From contig NZ_CP031598.1 of assembly GCF_008728195.1 (NCBI RefSeq), positions 2,294,001 through 2,358,000 of the forward strand: a stretch of DNA of 64,000 nt. Reading direction: 5' to 3'. The position numbers and the translations under genes were made by a program. Shown here in pieces: positions 17,828 to 26,370 of the stretch. The notes beneath the pieces were generated by a model, which saw nothing but the letters and a program-made list of their open reading frames with translations, was not told the origin of the DNA and searched no databases. Source of the DNA: Roseovarius indicus (GTDB lineage Bacteria > Pseudomonadota > Alphaproteobacteria > Rhodobacterales > Rhodobacteraceae). The first letter of the stretch is position 1; every line of letters starts with the position of its first letter.

Positions 17828-18546
17828 CCGAACCGGCAACCGTTCTCGAGATGAAGAACCTCTCGGTGGGTTACTACCGCGATCTCAACATCCTCTCCGA
17901 TCTCGACATCAAGGCACGGCAGGGCCAGATCACCACGATCCTGGGCGCCAATGGCGTGGGCAAGTCGACGGCACTCAAGGCCGCCTTCGGGTTTCTTTCG
18001 CCCAATCAGGGCGACATCCTGCTCGGTGGCGAGTCGATCCTGGGCATTCCGCCGCACGAGAAGATCCTCAAGGGGCTGGCCTACATCCCCCAGCAGCCCG
18101 GGGTATTCAAGGACATGACCGTCGAGGAAAACCTCGAACTGGGCGGCTGGACCTTCCGGCGCGACCGCAAGCAGGTGCGCCAGAAAGTCGAGGCGAACTA
18201 TGAACGTTTCCCGGCGCTCCGTGACAAGCGCAAGCAGGTAACGGGCGAGCTGTCGGGCGGGCAGCAGCGCATGGTAGAGATCGGCCGCACGCTGATGTCG
18301 GAACCCAAGATGCTGTTGGTCGACGAGCCAACGGCGGGCCTTTCGAAAATGCTGGCCGAGGAGGTCTACGAGATGCTCACCGACCTCGCGAAGGTCGACA
18401 AGCTGACCATCCTGCTCGTCGACCAGGAAATCCGCCATGCTCTCAAGATCGCCGACTATGTCTACGTGCTTGAACTGGGCCGGAACAAGTTCGAAGGCCC
18501 GGCCGATGAGTTCGACGATCTCGAAAAGGCTTTCTGGATAGCGTGA
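17824..18546 (+). CDS. Branched-chain-type ABC transporter ATP-binding protein (LivF-like)
   Basis: This second ATPase has 240 residues, with Walker A GANGVGKST at residues 41-49, the signature LSGGQQRM and Walker B MLLVDEPTAGLS. It overlaps the previous gene by 4 nt (ATGA). The transporter is complete with this gene. Confidence 0.92.
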   Translation: MTEPATVLEMKNLSVGYYRDLNILSDLDIKARQGQITTILGANGVGKSTALKAAFGFLSPNQGDILLGGESILGIPPHEKILKGLAYIPQQPGVFKDMTVEENLELGGWTFRRDRKQVRQKVEANYERFPALRDKRKQVTGELSGGQQRMVEIGRTLMSEPKMLLVDEPTAGLSKMLAEEVYEMLTDLAKVDKLTILLVDQEIRHALKIADYVYVLELGRNKFEGPADEFDDLEKAFWIA

Positions 18547-19892
18547 GAGACGATATGGACGGGCAGGGCAAAAGCCATCTTTTCTATCAGACCCGGCAGC
18601 GCCGCCCACGGCTCAGGCAGGCCGAGGGCGTGTATATCTGGGACGTGGACGGCAAGCGTTATCTCGACGGCTCGTCCGGGGCGATGGTGTGCAATATCGG
18701 TCATTCCAACCCCAACGTGCTCGAGGCCATGCGCAGGCAGATGGAGATCGCCACCTTCGGCTATCGCCTGCATTTCGAGACGGAACCGAGCGAGGCGCTG
18801 GCGGCCAAGGTCGCGGGGCTGGCCCCCGACGGGATGGAGCGCGTGTTCTTCGTTTCCGGCGGCTCGGAAGCGGTGGAAAGCGCCATCAAGCTCGCCCGGC
18901 AATACAAGCTGGCGGTGGGCGAGCCGCAGCGCTGGAAAGTGATCTCGCGCTACCCAGCCTATCACGGCTGCACGATCGGCGCGCTGGCACTGACCGGTTA
19001 CGCGCCAATGACGGCACCCTTCGACCCGATGATGCGGCAGATGCCGAAGATCCCCGCGCCGCGCGCTTATCTCGACGGGCTCGACCCGGCCGACGCGGAA
19101 ACCGGCCGCCACTACGCCGACATGCTGGAAGAGCGCATCCTGCAGGAAGGGCCGGAAACCGTGCTGGCCTTCATCGTCGAACCGATCGGCGGAGCCTCGA
19201 CCGGCTGCCTCATGCCGCCAGAAGGTTACATGAAACGCATCCGTGAGATATGTGACCGCTACGATGTGCTGCTTATCCATGACGAGGTGATCTCGGGCGG
19301 CGGACGCACCGGCACATTTTTCGCGGCCGACAACTGGGACACCGTGCCGGATATCGCGGCGCTCTCGAAAGGGTTCGGCGCGGGCTACATGCCGCTCGGC
19401 GCGGTGATCGCACAGGAGGAGATCGTCGAGGCGGTGCTGGGCCATGGCGGCTTCATCCACGGCTTCACCTATGCCGGCAACCCGCTCGCCTGTGCCGCGG
19501 GGCTCGCCGTGATCGAGGAAATCGAGCGGCAGGACATGATGCACAACGCGCTGGAGGTGGGCACCCAGCTCGGCCACCGCCTGCGCGCTTTGATGAACCG
19601 CTACCCGATCATCGGCGACGTGCGCGGCATGGGGATGCTGCAGGCCTTCGAACTGGTGTCCGACCGCGCCACAATGACACCGCTGCCGAAGGAATTGAAC
19701 GCCTTTGACCGGCTGGTCGAGGCGGCCTATGACGAAGGGCTCATCATCTACTCCCGCCGTACGCGCGGAGGCTATTCCGGCGACCATTTCATCGTTGCGC
19801 CACCGATGATCAGCACCACCGTACATGTCGACGAGATTATTGAAAAGCTCACCCGCGCGCTCGACCGGTTCTGCGAAGAGGCGGGACTTTGA
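18543..19892 (+). CDS. Class III PLP-dependent aminotransferase
   Basis: This 449-residue cytoplasmic aminotransferase of the class III (omega-amino/beta-alanine/GABA type) family moves an amino group from a substrate, often onto pyruvate or 2-oxoglutarate. Hallmarks are the glycine-rich cofactor site VSGGSEAVESAIKLARQY, the IHDEVISGGGRTG aspartate motif, and the Schiff-base lysine in ALSKGFGAGYMPLGAV. The GTG at 18543 overlaps the ATPase stop, matching the overlap style of this operon. An ATG at 18555 is an alternative. It follows the transporter directly, so it likely acts on the imported compound, yielding an aldehyde or keto acid. Confidence 0.88.
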   Translation: MRDDMDGQGKSHLFYQTRQRRPRLRQAEGVYIWDVDGKRYLDGSSGAMVCNIGHSNPNVLEAMRRQMEIATFGYRLHFETEPSEALAAKVAGLAPDGMERVFFVSGGSEAVESAIKLARQYKLAVGEPQRWKVISRYPAYHGCTIGALALTGYAPMTAPFDPMMRQMPKIPAPRAYLDGLDPADAETGRHYADMLEERILQEGPETVLAFIVEPIGGASTGCLMPPEGYMKRIREICDRYDVLLIHDEVISGGGRTGTFFAADNWDTVPDIAALSKGFGAGYMPLGAVIAQEEIVEAVLGHGGFIHGFTYAGNPLACAAGLAVIEEIERQDMMHNALEVGTQLGHRLRALMNRYPIIGDVRGMGMLQAFELVSDRATMTPLPKELNAFDRLVEAAYDEGLIIYSRRTRGGYSGDHFIVAPPMISTTVHVDEIIEKLTRALDRFCEEAGL

Positions 19893-19948
19893 CCCTGCGC
19901 TCCGCACGAAACGAGTGCGTTTCGCGGCGCCGTCGGATGCCTCCGGCG

Positions 19949-20013
19949 GGGATATTTCGGGTCAGAAGAAGCATGAAGCGCGCGCACCTGCTTCTTCTGG
20001 CTGAAAGTATCCC
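19949..20013. repeat. Imperfect palindromic intergenic repeat, copy 1
   Basis: Two 25-nt arms (19949-19973 and 19989-20013) are inverted copies with 20 of 25 positions matching. Each arm has GGGATA at the outer end and AGAAGAAGCA at the inner end. A related 25-nt arm, GGGATATTT-N6-AGAAGAAGCA, recurs at 61457-61481. The element fills most of the 163-bp space between the aminotransferase and BKACE genes, which is the largest gap in this operon. A GGGGGC-TGG-CCCCC type hairpin follows it. Confidence 0.65.
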
Positions 20014-20055
20014 GGGGGTTTGGGGGCTGGCCCCCAATCGAACGGGTTAGGCGCC

Positions 20056-20982
20056 ATGTCGAAGATCATCATCACCTGCGCCGTGACCGGCTCGATCCAT
20101 ACGCCCAGCCTGTCGCCGCATCTGCCCTTCACCGCGAAGGATATCGAAGATCAGGCCGTGGAAGCTGCCGAGGCGGGCGCGGCGATCCTGCATCTGCACG
20201 CCCGTGACCCGGACGATGGCCGGCCCTCGTCGAAATCCGAGCACTTCATGAACTTCCTGCCCGGGATCCGCGACCGGTGCGACGCGGTGATCAACATAAC
20301 CACCGGCGGCAGCGCCATCATGTCGCTGGAAGATCGGCTCGCGGGTGCGATGGCGGCCGAGCCCGAGATGTGTTCGCTCAACATGGGCTCGATGAATTTC
20401 GCCCTCTACCCACTTGCCGCGCGGGACCGTGAGTGGCGGTTCGACTGGGAAAAACCCTTTCTCGAGTCGACCGACGACCTGATCTTCAAGAACACCCCGC
20501 GCGACATCGCCCATGTTCTGCACGAAATGGGCGAAAGGCGGGGCGCGCGGTTCGAGTTCGAGTGTTATGACATGAGCCACCTTGTCATGTTGCGCCATTT
20601 CGTCGAGCGCGGCCTCGTGAAAGCGCCGATCTTCATCCAGTTCGTCTTTGGCGTGCTGGGCGGCATGGCCCCGGCGCCCGAGACGCTTTCGCACATGGTG
20701 CGGCTGGCCGATGACTATTTCGGCGATGACTACCGTTTCTCGGTGCTGGCGGCGGGCCGGGCGCAGATGACGATGGCGGCGACGGCTGCCGGGATGGGCG
20801 GCCATGTCCGCGTCGGGCTGGAAGACAGCCTTTACATCGAGAAGGGAAAACTGGCGGTCTCGAATGCCGAGCAGGTGCAAAAGGCCCGCCGCATCGTCGA
20901 GGGGCTGGGCCGGCAGGTTGCCACACCGGACGAGGCCCGCGCGATGCTCGGGCTGAAAGGGGCGGCGCATGTCGCCTTCTGA
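20056..20982 (+). CDS. Beta-keto acid cleavage enzyme (BKACE, DUF849)
   Basis: This 308-residue zinc enzyme is of the BKACE family, whose known member Kce condenses a 3-keto acid with acetyl-CoA to give acetoacetate and a new CoA ester. Zinc ligands are visible as H46 and H48 in HLHARD, and the later GLEDS segment supplies the conserved glutamate. The ATG at 20056 starts the conserved MSKIIITCAVTGS. In this operon it could act on the keto acid made by the aminotransferase. The natural substrate is not predictable from sequence alone. A second, clearly different BKACE lies at 47384-48214. Confidence 0.88.
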   Translation: MSKIIITCAVTGSIHTPSLSPHLPFTAKDIEDQAVEAAEAGAAILHLHARDPDDGRPSSKSEHFMNFLPGIRDRCDAVINITTGGSAIMSLEDRLAGAMAAEPEMCSLNMGSMNFALYPLAARDREWRFDWEKPFLESTDDLIFKNTPRDIAHVLHEMGERRGARFEFECYDMSHLVMLRHFVERGLVKAPIFIQFVFGVLGGMAPAPETLSHMVRLADDYFGDDYRFSVLAAGRAQMTMAATAAGMGGHVRVGLEDSLYIEKGKLAVSNAEQVQKARRIVEGLGRQVATPDEARAMLGLKGAAHVAF

Positions 20983-21460
20983 CCCGTGGCGGATCACGCC
21001 GGTGGGTCCGGGGGATATCGTCGATCTCTCCCATGCCCTCGAGGCGCTATCGGCCCATATGGGCGACAGCCACCATGCGACCGAGGATGCCCTGTCGCTG
21101 GCCTGCCTCGGCGTTCCGCCGGCCTGCCACGGACTGTTGGCGCGCGGTGGTGAGACGGTCATCGGCGCGGCCCTGGTCTCGCCGGTCTTTTCCACCACCT
21201 TCGGCGCGGCGGGCGCCTATGTGTCCGACCTCTGGGTGGGCGATGTGGCGCGGGGGCAAGGGCTGGGCCGGGCGCTCCTGCGCGCCTCGGCGGAGTTCGC
21301 GAGAGAAGAATGGCGGGCGTGTTTCCTGAAACTGACCGTCTATGCCGAGAATACCGCTGCCCGGGCGTTTTACGACCGGCTCGGCTTTGATATGGCCGAG
21401 CGTGACCTGACCTGCCTTCTGGCAGCAAAGGCTTTCGACGACTTGATGGGAGATCCTTGA
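20969..21460 (+). CDS. GNAT-family N-acetyltransferase
   Basis: This is a small acetyltransferase of 163 residues with the GNAT acetyl-CoA loop (DVARGQGLGRALLRA) followed by YAENTAARAFYDRLGF. It overlaps the end of the BKACE gene by 14 nt and its stop overlaps the next start (TGATG), so all three are coupled. In a catabolic operon it may acetylate an amine intermediate which the adjacent deacetylase-like enzyme removes, but the pairing could also be regulatory. Confidence 0.85.
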   Translation: MSPSDPWRITPVGPGDIVDLSHALEALSAHMGDSHHATEDALSLACLGVPPACHGLLARGGETVIGAALVSPVFSTTFGAAGAYVSDLWVGDVARGQGLGRALLRASAEFAREEWRACFLKLTVYAENTAARAFYDRLGFDMAERDLTCLLAAKAFDDLMGDP

Positions 21461-22482
21461 TGAAAGCCATCCTCGACGACCGCCAGCGCGCGCATGACCC
21501 GAAGAACTTCATGGCGAACGGCACACGCAAACCAAACCCCGAAGTACCCAGGCGTGTCGATATCCTGAAGGCGGGGGCCGAAGCGGCGGGCTGTGTCTTC
21601 GAGACCCCGGCCGATGCGGGGCTCGGGCCGATCGCCGCGGTCCATACGGCCGAGTACCTGACCTTCCTGCGGAACATCCACACCCGCTGGCAGCGCATCG
21701 AGGGGGCATCGGACGAGGTGATCCCCAATGTCCACCCGATGAACCGCACCGACAGCTACCCGAAATCGGCGGTGGGGCAGGCGGGATATCACCAGGCCGA
21801 TACGGCCTGCCCGATCGCGGAATATACCTGGAAGGCCGCTTACTGGTCGGCCCAGACCGCCGTGAGCGGGGCGGATGCGGTCGCGGCCGGGGCGCGGGCT
21901 GTCTACGCGCTCTCCCGCCCGCCGGGGCATCACGCCTTTGCAGACCTTGCCGGGGGGTTTTGTTTCTTCAACAATTCCGGCATCGCCGCGCAAAGGCTGC
22001 TATACAAGGGCCTGCGCCCCGCGATCCTCGATGTCGACGTGCACCACGGCAACGGCACGCAGGGCATGTTCTATGCCCGAGGCGATGTGCTGACGGTCTC
22101 GATCCACGCGGATCCGGCGCGCTTCTATCCGTTTTTCTGGGGCCATGCCCATGAACGGGGAGAAGGCGCGGGGCTGGGGGCCAACCTCAACCTGCCGCTG
22201 GAGCGGGGCACGGACGACGAAACCTACCTGAATACGCTGGATCGGGCGCTCGCACAGATCACCGATTTCGGCGCCGACGTCATTGTCGTGGCGCTCGGGC
22301 TCGACGCGCATATCGACGACCCGTTCCAGGGCTTCGCCGTCACGACCGAAGGCTTCACCCGGATCGCCGCGGCCATTGCGGCCACCGGCCTGCCGTTGGT
22401 TTGCGTTCAGGAAGGCGGCTACGTCTCCGACGCCCTGGGCGGAAACCTGACGGCGTTTCTCAATGGTATTGAAGGAAACTGA
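21460..22482 (+). CDS. Acetylpolyamine amidohydrolase / class II HDAC-like deacetylase
   Basis: This 340-residue zinc amidohydrolase is of the histone-deacetylase superfamily. Catalytic segments are RPPGHHA near residue 155, DVDVHHGNGTQ near residue 190 (zinc ligands Asp and His), and the late glycine-rich EGGY. Bacterial relatives deacetylate N-acetylpolyamines or other N-acyl amines. The ATG at 21460 is chosen because GGGAG lies 7 nt upstream; an adjacent TTG is not needed. Its place between a GNAT and DgcA/DgcN suggests removal of an N-acetyl group, possibly from N-acetylglutamate or an acetylated diamine. Confidence 0.87.
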   Translation: MKAILDDRQRAHDPKNFMANGTRKPNPEVPRRVDILKAGAEAAGCVFETPADAGLGPIAAVHTAEYLTFLRNIHTRWQRIEGASDEVIPNVHPMNRTDSYPKSAVGQAGYHQADTACPIAEYTWKAAYWSAQTAVSGADAVAAGARAVYALSRPPGHHAFADLAGGFCFFNNSGIAAQRLLYKGLRPAILDVDVHHGNGTQGMFYARGDVLTVSIHADPARFYPFFWGHAHERGEGAGLGANLNLPLERGTDDETYLNTLDRALAQITDFGADVIVVALGLDAHIDDPFQGFAVTTEGFTRIAAAIAATGLPLVCVQEGGYVSDALGGNLTAFLNGIEGN

Positions 22483-22483
22483 C

Positions 22484-23524
22484 ATGGCCGAGATCACGTT
22501 CCGAAAGGTCTATCTCAAGAAACGATTTCCGCTGGCGATCAGCCGGGGCGTGATCGAAGGGGCTGAGAACCTTTTCATCTCGATTGCCGAGAACGGGCAT
22601 ATCGGCTGGGGAGAGGTCGCGCCGGGTGCCACCGAGGGCGCGGCGACGACGGAAGAGGCCGAAGCCATGCTGCGTGGGGTGACGGGCAGCGAGTTCGACA
22701 CCGGCGCTATCCATGACGTCTGGGACAGGGCATATGAGGCGGGCGTCGCGCCTTGCGCGTTGGCGGGGCTCGACATGGCGCTGTGGGATCTGAAGGCCAG
22801 ACAGGCCGGAATGCCGCTCTACAGCCTTCTGGGGCTGGCGCGGCGTGGTGTGCCGACCTCGCTGACCGTGGGGATCAACTCGCCGGACGTGGTGCGCGAG
22901 CGCGTGCCGCTCTTGCTGGAGAAGGGGGCGAAAGCGCTCAAGATCAAGCTGGGCTCGCCCGAGGGGATCGAGGCCGACAAGGCGATGTACGCGGCCGTGG
23001 TCGAGAGCGTGGGCGATGCCGATGTCGTTCTGCGGGTCGATGCCAATGGCGGCTGGTCGCTCGACGATGCGCGCCACATGATGGGCTGGCTGGCCGAGCG
23101 GCGGGCGGAATATATCGAACAGCCGCTGGTGCGCGGCGCCGAGGATCAGCTTGTCGACCTGTTCAAGGACCGTGCCCTGCCGATCTTCGTCGATGAAAGC
23201 TGCCGGATGTCGGGTGATATTCCCGGCTTTGCCGACCGGGTCGACGGGGTGAACCTCAAGCTGATGAAATGCGGCGGCATCACCGAGGCGCTGCGCATTG
23301 TCGCCACTGCCCGGGCGTTCGGCCTCAAGACCATGATCGGCTGCATGGGTGAGAGCGCGGTCTCGATCGCGGCGGGGGCCTCGATCGGGGCGCTGTTCGA
23401 CTATATCGACCTCGACAGCCACTTGAATCTCGACCCCGATCCCGCCGATGGCGCGCCGCTGGTCGATGGGGTGACCCTGCCCGCCGACCGGCCCGGACAC
23501 GGAGGAGACCTGCCCGATGCTTGA
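22484..23524 (+). CDS. dgcA: N-acetyl-D-glutamate racemase DgcA-like (enolase superfamily)
   Basis: This 346-residue enzyme has the muconate-lactonising/dipeptide-epimerase fold. Visible motifs are the KIKLG lysine, RVDANGGW, IEQPL, DESCR and KLMKCGG, which supply the metal ligands and the two catalytic lysines. In marine bacteria the DgcA protein racemises N-acetyl-D-glutamate to the L form and is encoded next to DgcN, exactly as here. The start ATG has AAGGAA upstream. A dipeptide (L-Ala-D/L-Glu) epimerase is the main alternative, but the DgcN neighbour favours DgcA. Confidence 0.82.
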   Translation: MAEITFRKVYLKKRFPLAISRGVIEGAENLFISIAENGHIGWGEVAPGATEGAATTEEAEAMLRGVTGSEFDTGAIHDVWDRAYEAGVAPCALAGLDMALWDLKARQAGMPLYSLLGLARRGVPTSLTVGINSPDVVRERVPLLLEKGAKALKIKLGSPEGIEADKAMYAAVVESVGDADVVLRVDANGGWSLDDARHMMGWLAERRAEYIEQPLVRGAEDQLVDLFKDRALPIFVDESCRMSGDIPGFADRVDGVNLKLMKCGGITEALRIVATARAFGLKTMIGCMGESAVSIAAGASIGALFDYIDLDSHLNLDPDPADGAPLVDGVTLPADRPGHGGDLPDA

Positions 23525-24563
23525 GCCGACCCAGAAGATCGCCATCTATGCCGAGGCCAATATGGGTCTCATCAACGCCAAGATGGCCGAGGGGATCATC
23601 CGATACGGCCGCAACCCCGTGACCTGCGTGATCGACAGCCAGGCGGTGGGAAAGAGTCTGAAAGAACTGTGCAAGATCGATCGTGACATTCCCATCGTCG
23701 CCACGCTGGACGATGCGATCGGGCTGGGTGCCGAGGTTCTGGTGCTTGGCACCACGCCGTCTGGCGGACGGGTGCCGCCCGAGTGGATGACGATGCTGGA
23801 ACAGGCGATCGGTTCGGGCCTGTCGGTCGTCAACGGGCTGCATGACCGGTTGAACGATGTGCTTGGCGACAAGCTGAAACCGGGCCAGTGGATCTGGGAT
23901 ATCCGCACGCCCACCGACGCCATGCCGCCCATCGCGATGGCGCGCGCCGCGAAACTTTCCAATATTCGCGCGCTCATGGTCGGCACCGACATGGCCGTGG
24001 GAAAGAAGACCTCCGGACTCGAAATCTGGTCGGCCCTCTGTGACGCGGGCCACGACGCGGCCTTTCTTGCCACCGGTCAAAGCGGCGTTGCGATCACTGG
24101 CAAGGGTATCCCGCTCGACGCCTTCCGGGTGGATCATGCGGCGGGGGCCGTGGAGAGGATGGTGTTGGAGAACGCAGAGCACGACGTGCTGATCATCGAG
24201 GGTCAGGGCTCGCTTCTGCATCCGGGCAGCACGGCCACCCTGCCACTGATGCGGGGAAGTTGCGCAAACGCGCTGATCCTGTGCCACCGGGCCGGGATGG
24301 ACGTGCTCGACACCGCAGGCGACGCGGTGCCTGTGCCGCCCTTGAAGGACGTCATCGCGCTCAACGAGATGGTTGCGCGGGCGGGCGGGGCGCTGACGCC
24401 GGCCAGGGTCGTCGGCATCGCGCTCAACACCCGCGATCTCGACGAAACAGCCGCCCGCGACGCAATCGAGAGCACGGCCCGCGAAACCGGCCTGCCGGTG
24501 ACAGATCCGGTGCGTTTCGGCGCGGCACCGCTGGCCGACGCGGTGCTGTCCGTCAAGGGCTGA
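23517..24563 (+). CDS. dgcN: DgcN-like N-acetyltransferase (DUF1611 family)
   Basis: This 348-residue DUF1611-family protein has a P-loop-like segment (GTDMAVGKKTS) in the middle and an N-terminal Rossmann-like domain (KIAIYAEANMGLINAKMAEG). Family knowledge is that DgcN acetylates D-glutamate using acetyl-CoA, and that DgcA then racemises the product. It overlaps dgcA by 8 nt with GGAGGAG upstream. It is the last gene of the operon. A two-component pair follows after 61 bp. Confidence 0.82.
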   Translation: MLEPTQKIAIYAEANMGLINAKMAEGIIRYGRNPVTCVIDSQAVGKSLKELCKIDRDIPIVATLDDAIGLGAEVLVLGTTPSGGRVPPEWMTMLEQAIGSGLSVVNGLHDRLNDVLGDKLKPGQWIWDIRTPTDAMPPIAMARAAKLSNIRALMVGTDMAVGKKTSGLEIWSALCDAGHDAAFLATGQSGVAITGKGIPLDAFRVDHAAGAVERMVLENAEHDVLIIEGQGSLLHPGSTATLPLMRGSCANALILCHRAGMDVLDTAGDAVPVPPLKDVIALNEMVARAGGALTPARVVGIALNTRDLDETAARDAIESTARETGLPVTDPVRFGAAPLADAVLSVKG

Positions 24564-24624
24564 ACGACGAGGGCGCTCAGCGGGCATCTGGTCAATCCGG
24601 GCGCAGGCTTGCTAGAACAGCGCA

Positions 24625-26370
24625 ATGACGAAGATGCTGCGCACCAGATTGCTCGTGGTCGTCCTGTTTCTCGGGGCGGTCGGCGCCTGCGCGGCTGGCA
24701 TCTGGCGGTATGCCCATGTCGAGGCGCTGGCCCAGATCGAGAAACAGGGGCGCGCCGACCTCGCACTGGCCTCCGACCGGTTCACCGGCGAACTGCGCCG
24801 CTTCCGCGAACTGGCGGTGCTGATGGCCGAACACCCGGTTTTCGATGACCTCACCGCCGAGGATGGTGTCGCACGCGCCGACTGGGTGTTGCAGGACGCC
24901 GCCGACAAGAGCGGGGCGCTGGCGCTTTTTTACACCGACACCGCCGGCACCGTGCTGGCCCGCGCCGGCAACGTCACGCTCCGCCCCGCCGGAAGCCGCT
25001 ATTTCCGCCGCGCCATGCGCGGGGCGCTCGGCACGTTCTACGGCCGGCTTGGGCCGGATGGTGTGCGCGTTTATGCCTTTGCCGCGCCGGCCTTCGGCCC
25101 GGACGGGGTCAAGGGGAGTGTCATCGCGTTGGTCGACATGGCCGAGGTTGAATGGGACTGGATCGGCGGTCAGCCCCCCGTGTTCTTCACCGATGCCGAC
25201 GGGCGCATCTTTTTGTCCAACCGCTCGGAAATTCTTGGCTGGCAGCCGCGAGAAAACGGTGAAGCCCCGGCCCCGCCGATCGAACCCGCGCCGGATTTCA
25301 GTGCTGTCTGGCGCAGCGGATACGAGATCTGGCGCCTCGACTGGGGCGACTACCTGCCTCGCGCCGCCCTGCATCTTGCCAAGGCCGAGCCGGTGATCGG
25401 CATGACCGGCCACGCCCTTGTCGACACGGCCCCGGCCCGCCGCATCGCGTGGCTTCAGACCTCGGTCTTCACCGTGATCTGCCTGTCTTTCGGCGTGGTC
25501 CTCCTGCTTCTCGGCGAGCGCCGCCGCACTCTGGCCCGGGCGAATGCCCAGTTGGAAACCCGCGTGTCGGAACGCACGGCAGAACTGTCAGAGGCCAACA
25601 TTGCCCTGCGCCGCGAGGTGCAGGAACGCCAGGAGGCCGAAGCCGCCCTCAAGCGCGCACAGGACGAGTTGGTCCAGGCGGGCAAGCTGTCTGCGCTGGG
25701 GCAGATGAGCGCCGGCATCAGTCACGAGTTGAACCAGCCGCTGATGGCGATCCAGCAATTTGCCGACAATGGCGGCTCGTTCCTTGCCAAGGGCCGCACC
25801 GACGCGGCGGGCGAGAACCTGAACCGCATCTCGCAACTGGCGGCCCGCGCCGCGCGCATCATCAAGAACCTGCGCGCCTTCGCGCGTAACGAGAGCGAGC
25901 CGATGGGCAAGGTCGACCTCGTGCAGGTGATGGAGACGGCGGTGGAACTGACCGACGCGCGCCTGCGCAAGGACGAGGTAACGCTTGACTGGCAGGCCCC
26001 GGCGCAGCCCGTCTATGCACTCGGTGGCGAGGTGCGGCTTGTCCAGGTCTTCGTCAACCTCATCAACAACGCGGCCGATGCCATGTCGGGCCAGGTCGAA
26101 AGGCGGATCAGTATCGCGATCGACGCCGGCCCGCCACTTGCCGTCACCGTGCGCGATATCGGCCCCGGCATCAGTGCACCCGACAAGATGTTCGAGCCCT
26201 TCTACACCACCAAGGCTGTCGGCAGCGATGACGGAATGGGCCTCGGGCTGTCGATCTCCTACGGTCTGGTCCAGAGCTTCGGGGGCAATATCCGCGGTAC
26301 CAACGCCCCGGATGGTGGCGCCGTGATGACGGTGGAACTGGAACGCTGGCAGGAAGAGGCAGCGGCATGA
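24625..26370 (+). CDS. Sensor histidine kinase (DctB-like)
   Basis: This 581-residue membrane sensor has one membrane segment near residues 9-28, a periplasmic sensing domain to about residue 275 (resembling the PDC/dCache domain of DctB), and a second membrane segment near 280-300. A coiled linker follows, then a HisKA domain with the phospho-acceptor in SAGISHELNQP at H367. The ATPase domain shows VNLINNAADAM, DIGPGI and GLGLSISYGL. It overlaps the response regulator by 4 nt. Together they very likely sense the C4-dicarboxylate or similar ligand of the TRAP transporter encoded next. Confidence 0.9.
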   Translation: MTKMLRTRLLVVVLFLGAVGACAAGIWRYAHVEALAQIEKQGRADLALASDRFTGELRRFRELAVLMAEHPVFDDLTAEDGVARADWVLQDAADKSGALALFYTDTAGTVLARAGNVTLRPAGSRYFRRAMRGALGTFYGRLGPDGVRVYAFAAPAFGPDGVKGSVIALVDMAEVEWDWIGGQPPVFFTDADGRIFLSNRSEILGWQPRENGEAPAPPIEPAPDFSAVWRSGYEIWRLDWGDYLPRAALHLAKAEPVIGMTGHALVDTAPARRIAWLQTSVFTVICLSFGVVLLLLGERRRTLARANAQLETRVSERTAELSEANIALRREVQERQEAEAALKRAQDELVQAGKLSALGQMSAGISHELNQPLMAIQQFADNGGSFLAKGRTDAAGENLNRISQLAARAARIIKNLRAFARNESEPMGKVDLVQVMETAVELTDARLRKDEVTLDWQAPAQPVYALGGEVRLVQVFVNLINNAADAMSGQVERRISIAIDAGPPLAVTVRDIGPGISAPDKMFEPFYTTKAVGSDDGMGLGLSISYGLVQSFGGNIRGTNAPDGGAVMTVELERWQEEAAA

